From Rhodobium gokarnense (GTDB taxonomy: Bacteria; Pseudomonadota; Alphaproteobacteria; Rhizobiales; Rhodobiaceae), in assembly GCF_025961475.1 (NCBI RefSeq), contig NZ_JAOQNS010000005.1:310001-374000 (forward strand): a stretch of DNA of 64,000 bases, read 5' to 3'. The position numbers were made by a program, and so were the translations under genes. Shown here one piece after another: positions 8,357-16,833 of the stretch. Below the pieces are notes generated by a model. The model saw only the letters and a program-made list of their open reading frames with translations, was not told the origin of the DNA and searched no databases. The first letter of the stretch is position 1. Each line of letters opens with the position of its first letter.

Positions 8357-8385
8357 AGTATGCTGATTATCAGTACACTTGTCAA
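8357..8385 (-). promoter_or_regulatory. mobA promoter
   Basis: Minus strand: -35 TTGACA (8385-8380), a 17-bp spacer, and -10 CATACT (8362-8357), four of six to consensus. It lies about 140 bp upstream of the mobA start. Confidence 0.6.
8363..8373. promoter_or_regulatory. Putative MobR operator inside the mobA promoter spacer
   Basis: CTGATTATCAG, an inverted repeat with CTGAT/ATCAG arms, flanked by imperfect GTA/TAC. It occupies most of the spacer between the -35 and -10 boxes of mobA, where a bound MarR-type dimer would block polymerase. It is also within 65 bp of the mobR start, so autoregulation is possible. Confidence 0.5.
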
Positions 8386-8423
8386 AACGATTCTAAGCTG
8401 ATGCGCGAAATCGGAGGAAAGCG

Positions 8424-8903
8424 GTGAGAGACGTCGATGAAATGCCGGGACATCTGGTGCGCCGGTTCCAGCAGGTGGCCGTCGCCGTGTTCCAGGCCGA
8501 GGTGGGGGCGGCCGGCTCCGACCTGACGCCGGTGCAGTTCGCCGCGCTGGCGGCCGCCCGATCCGCGCCCGGCATCGACCAGAAGACGCTGGCCGGGCTC
8601 ATTGCCTATGACCGCACGACGATCACCGGCGTCGTCGACCGGCTGGTGCATAAGGGGTTTTTGGAGCGCCGGGCGAGCGCGAAGGACCGGCGGGCGCACG
8701 AGCTGCACGTCACCGCCGAGGGGGAAGCGGTGCTGGAGAAAATCGCGCCGGCGGTGGAGGCGGCGCAAAAGATCATGCTGCGGGGATTGAGCGAGGACGA
8801 GGCCGCCGAGTTCATGCGCCTCCTGGCGAAGGCGGTGGAGGCCGTCAACGACCTCAGCCGGGCGCCGATGCGGGGGGCAAAGGCGGAGGAAGCAGGGAAA
8901 TAA
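8424..8903 (+). CDS. mobR: MarR-family regulator of mobA (MobR-like)
   Basis: 159 aa winged-helix dimeric repressor of the MarR family. The start is GTG at 8424, set by GGAGG at 8413-8417 six bases upstream; an ATG six codons in has no comparable site. Seen: the recognition region QKTLAGLIAYDRTTITGVVDRLVHKGFLERR and the wing with ASAKDRRAHELHVT. Divergent placement next to mobA matches Comamonas, where MobR represses mobA and is released by 3-hydroxybenzoate; the same ligand here is inferred from context. Confidence 0.8.
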   Translation: MRDVDEMPGHLVRRFQQVAVAVFQAEVGAAGSDLTPVQFAALAAARSAPGIDQKTLAGLIAYDRTTITGVVDRLVHKGFLERRASAKDRRAHELHVTAEGEAVLEKIAPAVEAAQKIMLRGLSEDEAAEFMRLLAKAVEAVNDLSRAPMRGAKAEEAGK

Positions 8904-8978
8904 TTGGGATATCTGGCGTTTCCCGCCATCCGATAGGGGGGGACGACCGCAGCGAACGGATCGGGCGCTACGCGTCCC

Positions 8979-9488
8979 CTACCCCTCCTCCTCCGGCCAG
9001 GTGACGACGCGGTCCTCGTATTCCTCGACGGGGATTTCGTCCTCCGAGATCACCTTGCCTTCGACGGAGATACCGGCGAGCTTGACGGTTTCCGGGTCGC
9101 CGGAGAGGAGCGGGTGCCACCAGTAGAGGTCCCGGTCCTCGGCGATGAGGCGGTAGGCGCAGGTCGGGGGTAGCCAGGCGATGGTGCGGACCGTCGCGGC
9201 ATCGAGCGGTACGCAGTCGGGGATCACCCTGGTGCGATTCTCGTAGTCCCGGCACCGACACGTCTTGTCGTCCAAGAGCGTGCAGGCGACGTCGGTCCAG
9301 GCGATCTCGCCGGTATCGTAGTCCTCCAGCTTGTTGAGGCAGCAGCGGCCGCAGCCGTCGCAGAGCGATTCCCACTCGGCCCGGCTCATCTCCTCCAGCG
9401 CCTTCTCCTCCCAGAATGGAAGAGGGCGGGGATAAGAAACATCGGATACGGCCATTGACCTTAACGCTCCAATCGCTTTTTCTTTCAT
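8979..9488 (-). CDS. YcgN-type cysteine cluster protein (UPF0260)
   Basis: About 169 aa. The conserved core [17 protein letters not shown] and CxCRDY, with PDCVPL and a later CAYRL, gives the cysteine pattern of the YcgN/UPF0260 family (putative zinc/iron-sulfur chelating domain); biochemical role unknown. The start is uncertain: ATG 9488 (used), a GTG three codons before, or ATG 9455 ([11 protein letters not shown]), which begins closer to the conserved region. Convergent with mobR; no operon partner. Confidence 0.8.
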   Translation of the reverse strand: MKEKAIGALRSMAVSDVSYPRPLPFWEEKALEEMSRAEWESLCDGCGRCCLNKLEDYDTGEIAWTDVACTLLDDKTCRCRDYENRTRVIPDCVPLDAATVRTIAWLPPTCAYRLIAEDRDLYWWHPLLSGDPETVKLAGISVEGKVISEDEIPVEEYEDRVVTWPEEEG

Positions 9489-9618
9489 CCGAGGCACGGC
9501 TCCGAAACCGTCACGGCACGGTCTTTGCTCGCGGCGACAAGACGGTTACATAGTCCAGCCGACCCTGTTCGGCCATCGGCCATCTTCAGGAATTGGCGCA
9601 CGAAAACGGAACAGCATC

Positions 9619-11832
9619 GTGTCCGAACCAGACAACGCCCCCGCGAAACGTCCGCGCAAGCGCTTTTCCGCGCGGCTTTTGGCCGCCGACGCCTTCATCG
9701 ACACGACGGTGTGGCGGATCGGCGACTGGCTGTCGCGCACCTTTTCCGGCTACGCGCGCTTCATGCGCCGGTTCCGGCTGCGCGGCCCGGCCCGCGGCGC
9801 CAACGAACTTTTGTCTGAAGCCTTCACGCTCGGCATGGCCGGCTCCGTCGTCATGCTCGCCTTCGCGCTGCCGGCCTTCGAGGAGACGCGCGAGGACTGG
9901 CGGGCGACCGCGGATTACTCGATCACCATCCTCGACCGCTACGGCAAGGAGGTCGGCAAGCGCGGCATGCTGCTCGACGATTCGGTGCCGCTGGAAGAGC
10001 TGCCCGACTATCTGGTCAAGGCGGCACTGGCGACCGAGGACCGGCGGTTCTTCGACCATTTCGGCATCGACGTCATCGGCACCTTCCGCGCGCTTCTGGA
10101 AAACGTCAGGGCCCGCACCGTCGTCCAGGGTGGCTCGTCGATCACCCAGCAGCTCGCCAAGAACCTGTTCCTGTCCAACGAGCGGACCCTGCAGCGCAAG
10201 ATCAAGGAAGCCTTCCTTGCCATGTGGCTGGAAGCGAACCTGACCAAGCGCGAGATCCTGAAGCTCTATCTCGACCGCGCCTATATGGGCGGCGGCGCGT
10301 TCGGCGTCGGGGCCGCCTCCAAGTTCTATTTCAACAAATCCGTTAAGGACATAAGCCTTCCCGAAGCGGCCATGCTGGCGGGCCTGTTCAAGGCGCCGAC
10401 GCGCTATGCGCCGCATATCGACCTGCCGGCGGCGCGGGCCCGCGCCAACGAGGTGCTGTCCAACATGGTCGAGGCCGGCTTCATGACGGAGGGCCAGGTG
10501 ATCGGCGCCCGGCGCAATCCGGCCAGCGTCGTCGACCGCTCCAAGCAGGAACTGCCGGACTATTTCCTGGATTTCGTGTTCGACGAGATCAAGCGCATCG
10601 CGCCGGGGCCGGACCATGTCCTGACGGTGAGATCGACCCTCGACGTCGACCTGCAGAAGACGGCGGACGAGGCGGTGGAATCGTCGCTGCGCCAGTACGG
10701 CCGGCCCTATGGCGTCAAGCAGGCGGCGATGGTGGTGGTGGAGCCGGACGGGGCGCTGAGGGCGATCGTCGGCGGCCGCGACTACGATTCCAGCCAGTTC
10801 AACCGGGCGACGGACGCCCTGCGCCAGCCGGGCTCCTCGTTCAAGCCGTTCGTCTATCTGACCGCCTTCATGCACGGCTTTTCGCCCAAGAGCGTGGTCC
10901 GCGACGGTCCGATCACCATCGGCCGCTGGTCGCCGCGCAACTATGGCCGCTCCTATTCCGGACCGGTGACGCTGACCAATGCGCTGGTGCGCTCGATCAA
11001 CACCATTCCGGTGCGCCTGTCGCTGAAGATCGGCCGCAAGAACATCATCGAGACGGCCAGGCGCATGGGCATCCGCTCCGAACTGCGCAACGACGCCTCG
11101 CTGCCGATCGGCACTTCGGAGGTGACCGCCCTCGACATGGCCGGGGCCTATGCGGTGATCGCCAATGGCGGGCGCAAGGCCACGCCCTACGCGATCCAGA
11201 CCATCCTCAATTCCAGCGGCGACGTGGTCTGGGAACGCGAGCGCGACGGGCCGCGGCGCGAACAGGTGATGCCGCCCGACAAGGTGCATGAACTCGCCGA
11301 GATCCTGACCCAGGTGGTGGAGCGCGGCACCGGCCGGCGGGCCCGGCTGGAGGGCATCCTTGCCGGCGGCAAGACCGGCACTACCCAGGCCTATCGCGAT
11401 GCCTGGTTCATCGGCTTCACCGGCAACTACGTCGCCTCGGTCTGGTTCGGCAATGACGACTACACTTCGACGCGGCGGCTGACCGGCGGCAGCCTGCCGG
11501 CGATGACCTGGAACGCCTTCATGAAGGTCGCCCACGCCAATGTGAAGCTGAAGTCGATGCCCGGCTTCGGCGACAACATCGACGAGCCGGGCCAGGAACC
11601 GGCTCTGGTCGCCAGCGGCGGCGACGGGGCCGAGGGCGGGGGCCTGCGCAATTTCAGCCTGCCGCAGAAGTCGCGCGACGTGCTCGCCGAGATCGAGCGG
11701 CTGATGCGGGCAAACATCACCCGGGCCGACAGCCGCCAGGCGGTGCTGAAGCCGATGCGGGTGACCGGCCCCGGCATGACCGTGATCGCCGGCCACGAGG
11801 ACGGCTCGGCGGCAACGAGACAGACGCAATGA
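9619..11832 (+). CDS. Bifunctional class A penicillin-binding protein (PBP1 family)
   Basis: 737 aa. Polymerises and cross-links peptidoglycan at the inner membrane. A basic cytoplasmic N-terminus, one membrane segment about residues 68-86, a GT51 glycosyltransferase domain with catalytic Glu140 in ATEDRRFF and the QGGSSITQQLAKN and KIKEAFLA motifs, then a transpeptidase with SSFK (Ser406), SIN (459-461) and KTG (585-587). All catalytic motifs are intact. The start is GTG 9619, the first in the frame that leaves the basic N-terminus. The long opposite-strand frame over this gene is an artefact of base composition. Followed after 67 bp by the DUF1214/DUF1254 pair. Confidence 0.92.
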   Translation: MSEPDNAPAKRPRKRFSARLLAADAFIDTTVWRIGDWLSRTFSGYARFMRRFRLRGPARGANELLSEAFTLGMAGSVVMLAFALPAFEETREDWRATADYSITILDRYGKEVGKRGMLLDDSVPLEELPDYLVKAALATEDRRFFDHFGIDVIGTFRALLENVRARTVVQGGSSITQQLAKNLFLSNERTLQRKIKEAFLAMWLEANLTKREILKLYLDRAYMGGGAFGVGAASKFYFNKSVKDISLPEAAMLAGLFKAPTRYAPHIDLPAARARANEVLSNMVEAGFMTEGQVIGARRNPASVVDRSKQELPDYFLDFVFDEIKRIAPGPDHVLTVRSTLDVDLQKTADEAVESSLRQYGRPYGVKQAAMVVVEPDGALRAIVGGRDYDSSQFNRATDALRQPGSSFKPFVYLTAFMHGFSPKSVVRDGPITIGRWSPRNYGRSYSGPVTLTNALVRSINTIPVRLSLKIGRKNIIETARRMGIRSELRNDASLPIGTSEVTALDMAGAYAVIANGGRKATPYAIQTILNSSGDVVWERERDGPRREQVMPPDKVHELAEILTQVVERGTGRRARLEGILAGGKTGTTQAYRDAWFIGFTGNYVASVWFGNDDYTSTRRLTGGSLPAMTWNAFMKVAHANVKLKSMPGFGDNIDEPGQEPALVASGGDGAEGGGLRNFSLPQKSRDVLAEIERLMRANITRADSRQAVLKPMRVTGPGMTVIAGHEDGSAATRQTQ

Positions 11833-11899
11833 GACGCCGGCCGATGGGCATGCCGTTACCCGTTTCTTCATCGGTCCATTTCGCGGAGCGTTCGCAGCC

Positions 11900-12535
11900 G
11901 TGAAGCTGAAGATGCCGTCCCTGCCCTCCTTCCGGATCCGCTCCTTCAGGATCCGACCCGTGCGGTTCGTGCTCGAACTGTTCGGCGCGATCGTCCTCGG
12001 CGTCGGCCTCGGCCTCGGCTCGGCCTATCTGGCCGTGGAGAACGGCCATCTGGTGGATTCCGTTGCCATCGGCGGCTGGATCGCCTCGCCCAATGCCGGA
12101 ACGCCTGAGGCCGACCCCTACTCCGCCGCCGCATTCGCGCGCACCGGCGAGGTCGCGCTCGGCAGCGGCGAGGGCCTGGCGCTGATCGCCGACCGGGACA
12201 GCGCCGGTAACCTCCTGACCGGCAAATGCGACTATGTGATCGCCGGCAACACGCCGCCGGCGCGGCTGTGGACGCTCTCCATCCTGGAGGACGGCTGGCG
12301 CTCGGCCGCCAACCCGCGCGGCCGCATCGGCTTTCACAGCAAGGACGTCCTGCGCGAGGCCGACGGCTCGTTCCGGATCACCGTCTCGACCTCGGCCAAG
12401 AGCGGCAACTGGTTTCCGATCCGCGACACCGAACGGCTGCGCATGGTGATGAGGCTCTACGACACGCCGGTGACCAGCGGCTCGACGATGATCGAGCTGG
12501 AAATGCCGAAGATCGAACGGGGGGCCTGCCTGTGA
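11900..12535 (+). CDS. DUF1214 membrane-anchored protein
   Basis: 211 aa with one N-terminal membrane segment (FVLELFGAIVLGVGLGLGS, about 28-46) and a periplasmic part carrying the DUF1214 pattern (WTLSILEDGW, GRIGFHSKDVLREADGSF, SGNWFPI). GTG start at 11900. It is translationally coupled by a GTGA overlap to the following DUF1254 protein, a pairing common in Hyphomicrobiales. Function not established. Confidence 0.8.
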   Translation: MKLKMPSLPSFRIRSFRIRPVRFVLELFGAIVLGVGLGLGSAYLAVENGHLVDSVAIGGWIASPNAGTPEADPYSAAAFARTGEVALGSGEGLALIADRDSAGNLLTGKCDYVIAGNTPPARLWTLSILEDGWRSAANPRGRIGFHSKDVLREADGSFRITVSTSAKSGNWFPIRDTERLRMVMRLYDTPVTSGSTMIELEMPKIERGACL

Positions 12536-13083
12536 TCCGCACCCTGCTGTTCGCCGTCGGCGGCATCATGCTGGCCGGCATCATCCACATCGTCAGCGTC
12601 CTGCAGGTGCCGGCCTTCGCGCCGCAGGACACCTGGAGCCGGATCGCCGACATCGCGCCGCTCGACCGGTTCCTGAGGATCAGGGCCGACGCCGAGGACG
12701 ACGCGGTGCACATCCCGATGCTCGATCCGATGATGGAGCACGCGGTGTGCCGCTATTCGCTGGAAACGGGCGCCGTGCGCATGCGCGCCGCACTGCCCGA
12801 CACCTACTGGTCGGTGGCGCTCTACAACAGGCGCGGGGAAAACATCTTCTCGATCAACGACCGGTCCGTCGCCACCAAGGATCTCGACATGCTGGTGCTG
12901 ACGCCGGACCAGCTCGCGATCATTCGCGAGAACCCGCCGGAAGAACTGCAGGACATCCTGATCATCGAGACCGATGACATGCAGGGCTTCGCGCTCTTGC
13001 ACGTCTTCAACGGCGACACCACGCTGACGCCGGAGATCCGCGCCGGCCTCGATGCCGCGCGCTGCGAGATCCGGCCGTTCTGA
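12532..13083 (+). CDS. DUF1254-type protein, partner of DUF1214
   Basis: 183 aa, GTG start overlapping the stop of the upstream gene (GTGA). An N-terminal hydrophobic segment (residues 3-22) probably anchors it. The body resembles the N-terminal half of DUF1254 proteins, with MRAALPDTYWSVALYNRRGENIFSINDR split over conserved YWS and YNRRG motifs. Shorter than full DUF1254 proteins, so the two-gene unit may be a split version of the DUF1254-DUF1214 protein. Convergent with the lipoprotein gene six bases away. Confidence 0.75.
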   Translation: MIRTLLFAVGGIMLAGIIHIVSVLQVPAFAPQDTWSRIADIAPLDRFLRIRADAEDDAVHIPMLDPMMEHAVCRYSLETGAVRMRAALPDTYWSVALYNRRGENIFSINDRSVATKDLDMLVLTPDQLAIIRENPPEELQDILIIETDDMQGFALLHVFNGDTTLTPEIRAGLDAARCEIRPF

Positions 13084-13089
13084 TCCGCC

Positions 13090-13911
13090 CTATTTCTGCT
13101 GCGGCTTTGTCATCGTGCCCCAGCCGCCGGTGGCAAAGCGCGAGGGGCGCTCTTCGGCGGCGACGCGCTGGGCCGAGGCCGTGCCGGCGGTGGCGCAGGC
13201 CTTGACGGCGCTGGCAAGGCGGCGCCAGGCGGTGTTGGCCTCGAACAGGCGCTTCGACGGGGTCTCGATCTCCAGCCGGTCGATGGCGTTGCGATAGGCA
13301 ATCAGCCGGAAGCGCAGGGATCGGCAGGCCCACTCCTGGAGCTGCCGGTTTTCGGCCACCCGCGCGCGGGCGTCGTGGCGCTCCTTCGGCGTCGCTGACA
13401 TTGAGGCGCGGGCGACGCGGATGCGCTCGGCGTCGGCGGCCTGGACCTTCAGCAACAGTGCGTAGAACGGATCGAGCAGGTCCTGGTCGGACCGGATGTC
13501 GAGGATCACGCGCTCGTAGCGGGCCTCGCTCGACTGGTAGCGGTCGGAGCGCAGGAGCTTGTAATAGGTTTCCGGATCGAGCGTGCGGTCGACCTCGCCG
13601 ACGATCCGGGTGCGCTGCAGTTCGGCCTTGTTGGCGGCGAGCCAGTCGCGGGCGTGCATCGGGCGGACGATGGACCAGGTGCGGTCGCGGAATTCGCGCT
13701 CGTCGTCGGTGTAGTTGAAGTCGGAGACCGGTTCCTCGCGGCCGCGCGCCATCACCTTGCCGACGGCGGGCATCATCTGGTCGTGTACGACCGTGCGTTC
13801 GGCACGGCCGAAATCACCTTTCGGCCGGGCGCAGCCGGCAAGTGCGATCGCTACGATCGCGGCGGCGAGAACGGCACACGTCCTGCCGCGCGGGGCCAAC
13901 ACCTGCGGCAC
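13090..13911 (-). CDS. Lipoprotein of unknown function
   Basis: About 273 aa. The GTG at 13911 is chosen because AAGGAG lies six bases upstream; a second GTG at 13902 is possible. Signal peptide with lipobox AIALAGC, then an all-helical charged region (RTWSIVRPMHARDWLAANKAELQR; LDPETYYKLLRSDRYQSSEARYERV) and no recognisable catalytic motif. The frame stays open upstream across a separate small gene, but that part is not coding for this protein. Conserved-looking alphaproteobacterial lipoprotein of unknown role. Confidence 0.7.
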   Translation of the reverse strand: MPQVLAPRGRTCAVLAAAIVAIALAGCARPKGDFGRAERTVVHDQMMPAVGKVMARGREEPVSDFNYTDDEREFRDRTWSIVRPMHARDWLAANKAELQRTRIVGEVDRTLDPETYYKLLRSDRYQSSEARYERVILDIRSDQDLLDPFYALLLKVQAADAERIRVARASMSATPKERHDARARVAENRQLQEWACRSLRFRLIAYRNAIDRLEIETPSKRLFEANTAWRRLASAVKACATAGTASAQRVAAEERPSRFATGGWGTMTKPQQK

Positions 13912-13952
13912 CGGGAACTCCTTGTCGTACTTTCGGAACTGGCGGCCGCGGC

Positions 13953-14147
13953 TCAGCGCCACGTCGCGGGATCGGCGTCCGTCTTCGGCTTTGCCGCGCA
14001 TTTGCGGCAGGGGGCCGATGTTTTCTTCTCCCAGCGTTCGATACGCACGCCCGGAAAGATCAAGACGCTCCCGCTCTCGCCCGGAACCGTCCTCGGCGGC
14101 CGGTGCCGGTACTGCGGCGATGCCACAAACTGCAGGATCGTGCCCAT
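13953..14147 (-). CDS. Small protein (64 aa) upstream of the lipoprotein
   Basis: ATG 14147 is preceded by a strong GGAGG seven bases upstream, which is the main evidence that the gene is real. MGTILQFVASPQYRHRPP then SGSVLIFPGVRIER, ending in a Lys-rich tail with a CRKC pair. No signal peptide. Possibly cotranscribed with the lipoprotein (41-bp gap). Function unknown. Confidence 0.6.
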   Translation of the reverse strand: MGTILQFVASPQYRHRPPRTVPGESGSVLIFPGVRIERWEKKTSAPCRKCAAKPKTDADPATWR

Positions 14148-14388
14148 TCCGACCTCCTTGGCGGTTGTTTCGCCCGGGAACCGGTTGGGGGACCCGAACG
14201 AAATGTCCACGATCGGTCCGTATGCAGCGTTTCTCGCCCGAGCCGGCCTTTTCCGGGGCCCGGCGGACGGGACGCGAAGCGCTTGGGGCATTAATCACCC
14301 GGCAAGGTTAACAGGTTGCTAACGCTTTTGACCGACCATCGGCGCCACCGCGATTTGATACATTTTCAAGCCAAATGAGCCCAGTGCC

Positions 14389-15585
14389 ATGACCCCTCCC
14401 CCCGACGGTTTCGACCTGCTCGTCAGCGCGAAGGATTCGGAACGCGCCGCCGCGCTGCTGCGCATCGCCGTCGACCTGTTCGCCGCACTCGACACCCACA
14501 GCGAGGGCGAGGTCCGGCAACTGGGCGAACTCTGCATCCATCTCATCGCCGAGTGCCCGGCCGAGACGCGGCGCTATGTGGCCGAGCGGCTGACGCCGTG
14601 CCGGGATGCGCCGCGCGACCTGATGCGGGCGCTGGCGCTCGACGAGCCGGACATCGCCCGGCCGGTCATCCTCGGCTCCCATGCGCTCGGCGAGGCAGAG
14701 CTTGCCGAAATCGCCGAAAAGGGCGGCGCCTGGGCCGATACTCTCGCGGGTCGCGAAGACCTGCCGGAGACGATCCGGGACCTCCTCGGGCCGATTGCCC
14801 CGAAGGCGGCGGCCGGCGAAAACACGGCGGACATTGCGCCGGAGGCGGCGGAAGATCCGGAAGAGAAGAACGACGACACCGTCGATACCGGGACCAAGGC
14901 ATCGGACGACGAGGACACGCCTTTGGCCACGGCAGAGGACCTGGCGGAAGAGCAGCCGCCGCTGCGCTTCACCTCGTTCGAGGATCTCGCGGACCATTTC
15001 TTCGACCTCACCCAGGCCGAGCGCAAGGCGGCGATCACGGCCGCCACCAATGCCGCCATCGGCCGGCAGGTAAAGCGCAAGTCCGGCGGCCAACAGGCCC
15101 AGAACGGCAACAAGGCCGACGCCGACAAGGCGGCGGCGGAGGCCGGCGAACGGCTGATGGCGGCGGCCTATGCCAAGGACCGGCGGGAGCTTGTCGGCGA
15201 ACTCACCGAGCGGCTGCAGATCCGCGGCGACCTCGCCGCCCGCATCCTCGACGATACCGACGGCGAGGCGCTCGCCGTCGCGCTGGTCGCCATCGGCGTT
15301 CCGGAAAAGCCGGCCTTCAACATTTATCTCCACGCCGTGGCGGCGGCGGCAACGTCGGTCGAGCGGTTCACCGAGCTGACGCTCTACCACCGCTCGCTGA
15401 CGCCGGAGAACGCCAATCTCCTGATCGCGCGCTGGCGCGGTGACGGTCCGGCCAAGCGGGTCGCGACCGCGGCGCCGCCGAGCGCACAGCGCCGGCCCGG
15501 CCAGCCGCGCATCCTGCTGAGGCTCGCCGACAAGATGCCGAAGCCCGGCACCCCACCCCGGAAGGCCGGCAACGGCGACGACTGA
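14389..15585 (+). CDS. DUF2336-family protein
   Basis: 398 aa, no signal or membrane segment. An N-terminal helical repeat region (AALLRIAVDLFAALDTH, RRYVAERLTPCRDAPRDLMRALALDEPDIARPVI) of the HEAT-like DUF2336 type, an acidic linker (about 138-190, DDDTVDTGTKASDDED), a second helical block with DLAARILDDTDGEALAVAL, and a basic Pro-rich C-terminus. The family is common and uncharacterised in alphaproteobacteria. The ATG at 14389 follows an untranslated AT-rich stretch. Confidence 0.75.
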   Translation: MTPPPDGFDLLVSAKDSERAAALLRIAVDLFAALDTHSEGEVRQLGELCIHLIAECPAETRRYVAERLTPCRDAPRDLMRALALDEPDIARPVILGSHALGEAELAEIAEKGGAWADTLAGREDLPETIRDLLGPIAPKAAAGENTADIAPEAAEDPEEKNDDTVDTGTKASDDEDTPLATAEDLAEEQPPLRFTSFEDLADHFFDLTQAERKAAITAATNAAIGRQVKRKSGGQQAQNGNKADADKAAAEAGERLMAAAYAKDRRELVGELTERLQIRGDLAARILDDTDGEALAVALVAIGVPEKPAFNIYLHAVAAAATSVERFTELTLYHRSLTPENANLLIARWRGDGPAKRVATAAPPSAQRRPGQPRILLRLADKMPKPGTPPRKAGNGDD

Positions 15586-15645
15586 TTTCTCAACTCGCGA
15601 ATTTCGAAAAGTTCGTGGGATCCGGGACCGGCGAGCCCCCCTGCT

Positions 15646-15981
15646 CTACCCGTCGTCCAGGAATGCCCGACCCTGGCGGTCTTCCACTTCCACCACCCAG
15701 ATATCCGGATCGAAGTCCTGCTCGCGGTCGAGCAGGCCGTCGACCTCGGGCTCCGCCACGCCGGTCTTCAGCGCCTCGAAGCGCCGGTCGCGCGGACGCT
15801 CCTCGTCGAACATCGCCTGCGGCGCCGGCCCGTAAAGGTCGAAGGAGCCGTCGAGCCGGTTGATCTTCAGGTAGATGGCGCCGGCCGCCTCGGCGCCGCG
15901 ACGGCAGATGGCGGCCATGGCGCCGCCGGCAAAGCAGCGGCGCACATAGGCGCCGACCCACAGGGACGATGTCACTCTCAT
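15646..15981 (-). CDS. DUF1491-family protein
   Basis: 111 aa. MRVTSSLWVGAYVRRC with GGAMAAICRRGAEAAGAIYLKIN and the C-terminal DIWVVEVEDRQGRAFL are the family hallmarks. Small soluble protein of unknown function, usual family length. It lies 20 bp upstream of the peptidoglycan-binding gene stop, on the same strand and probably at the end of that transcription unit. Confidence 0.8.
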   Translation of the reverse strand: MRVTSSLWVGAYVRRCFAGGAMAAICRRGAEAAGAIYLKINRLDGSFDLYGPAPQAMFDEERPRDRRFEALKTGVAEPEVDGLLDREQDFDPDIWVVEVEDRQGRAFLDDG

Positions 15982-16001
15982 GGGTGCAGCATACGCCGCG
16001 A

Positions 16002-16820
16002 CTATCCGGCGGGGATAGCGCCGATGGCGATCAGTTCCAGGAACAGCTTGTCGCCGATGGTGCCGGTGATCGGCAGGCCGCGGTCGAGCTCGAAGCGGCG
16101 GATCGCGCCGGCCGTCGCCGAGCCCATCAGGCCGTCGACGTCGAGCGGCCCGTAGCCGAGATTGTTGAGGGCCTTCTGCGCCTTGGCGATGCGGTCATCG
16201 CCGACCGGCGCCGGCGGCGTCGGGGTCGCCGTCGGCGTGCGTCCGGCCTCCGGCGCCGGCGCGGCGCGGGGCACGGGCGGCGCCTTGATTGTGGTGACCT
16301 GCACCTTCCGCGTCGTCATGCCGGAAAGCTGCAGGGCGGCGAGGATACGCGGGCTCGGCTCGCCCGTAGGGCTGAGGCCGCGCTTTTCCTCAAAGGCGCG
16401 GATCGCGCCATGGGTCATGGTGCCGGCAAGGCCGTCGATCGGACCATCATAGAGGTCGCGCTCGGCGAGCGCCTTCTGGATATCGGCAACGAGCTCGGAA
16501 GGCTCGGGCGCAGCAGTGCCGGAGGAAGCACTCTCTCCGACAGCCGTCGGGCGCGGCGCCGGGCGCGCGGCATCGGTCGGCACCAGCCGGATCGAGCCGG
16601 TCCCTGCCGCGTCCGGCTCGGCGCCGGAGCGGGTGTAGAACAACGGAGCCGGATGGCGGCCCTCCTGCAGGAGCAGGGCATTGGAGACGATCGTCCCGGC
16701 CGTCAGGGCGATGATGATGAGGCCGCCCGCCGTCAACGGATCGTTGGCGGCGCGGGCAAGCATCCTCAGCGGCCAGCTTCCGGGCAAGCGTCGATCTATC
16801 GTGTCTTCTCGTCGCGCCAT
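16002..16820 (-). CDS. Membrane-anchored protein with two peptidoglycan-binding domains
   Basis: 272 aa. ATG 16820 (MARREDTIDRR) lies 13 bases after the stop of the histidine kinase gene, so the two form an operon. One membrane helix (LIIIALTAGTIVSNALLL), a Pro/Ala-rich linker, and two PG_binding_1 domains (ELVADIQKALAERDLYDGPIDG and IAKAQKALNNLGYGPLDVDG), separated by another Pro/Thr-rich linker. Topology places the binding domains in the periplasm. Its coupling to a sensor kinase suggests a role in linking the envelope to cell-cycle signalling, which is inference. Confidence 0.8.
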   Translation of the reverse strand: MARREDTIDRRLPGSWPLRMLARAANDPLTAGGLIIIALTAGTIVSNALLLQEGRHPAPLFYTRSGAEPDAAGTGSIRLVPTDAARPAPRPTAVGESASSGTAAPEPSELVADIQKALAERDLYDGPIDGLAGTMTHGAIRAFEEKRGLSPTGEPSPRILAALQLSGMTTRKVQVTTIKAPPVPRAAPAPEAGRTPTATPTPPAPVGDDRIAKAQKALNNLGYGPLDVDGLMGSATAGAIRRFELDRGLPITGTIGDKLFLELIAIGAIPAG

Positions 16821-16833
16821 GTCTCTCCCCCGT

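Noticed and set aside
9586-11871. 761-codon open frame on the minus strand across the PBP gene
   Set aside because: It mirrors the codon positions of the real PBP gene, has no family motifs and is Arg/His/Gly-rich; a high-GC shadow.
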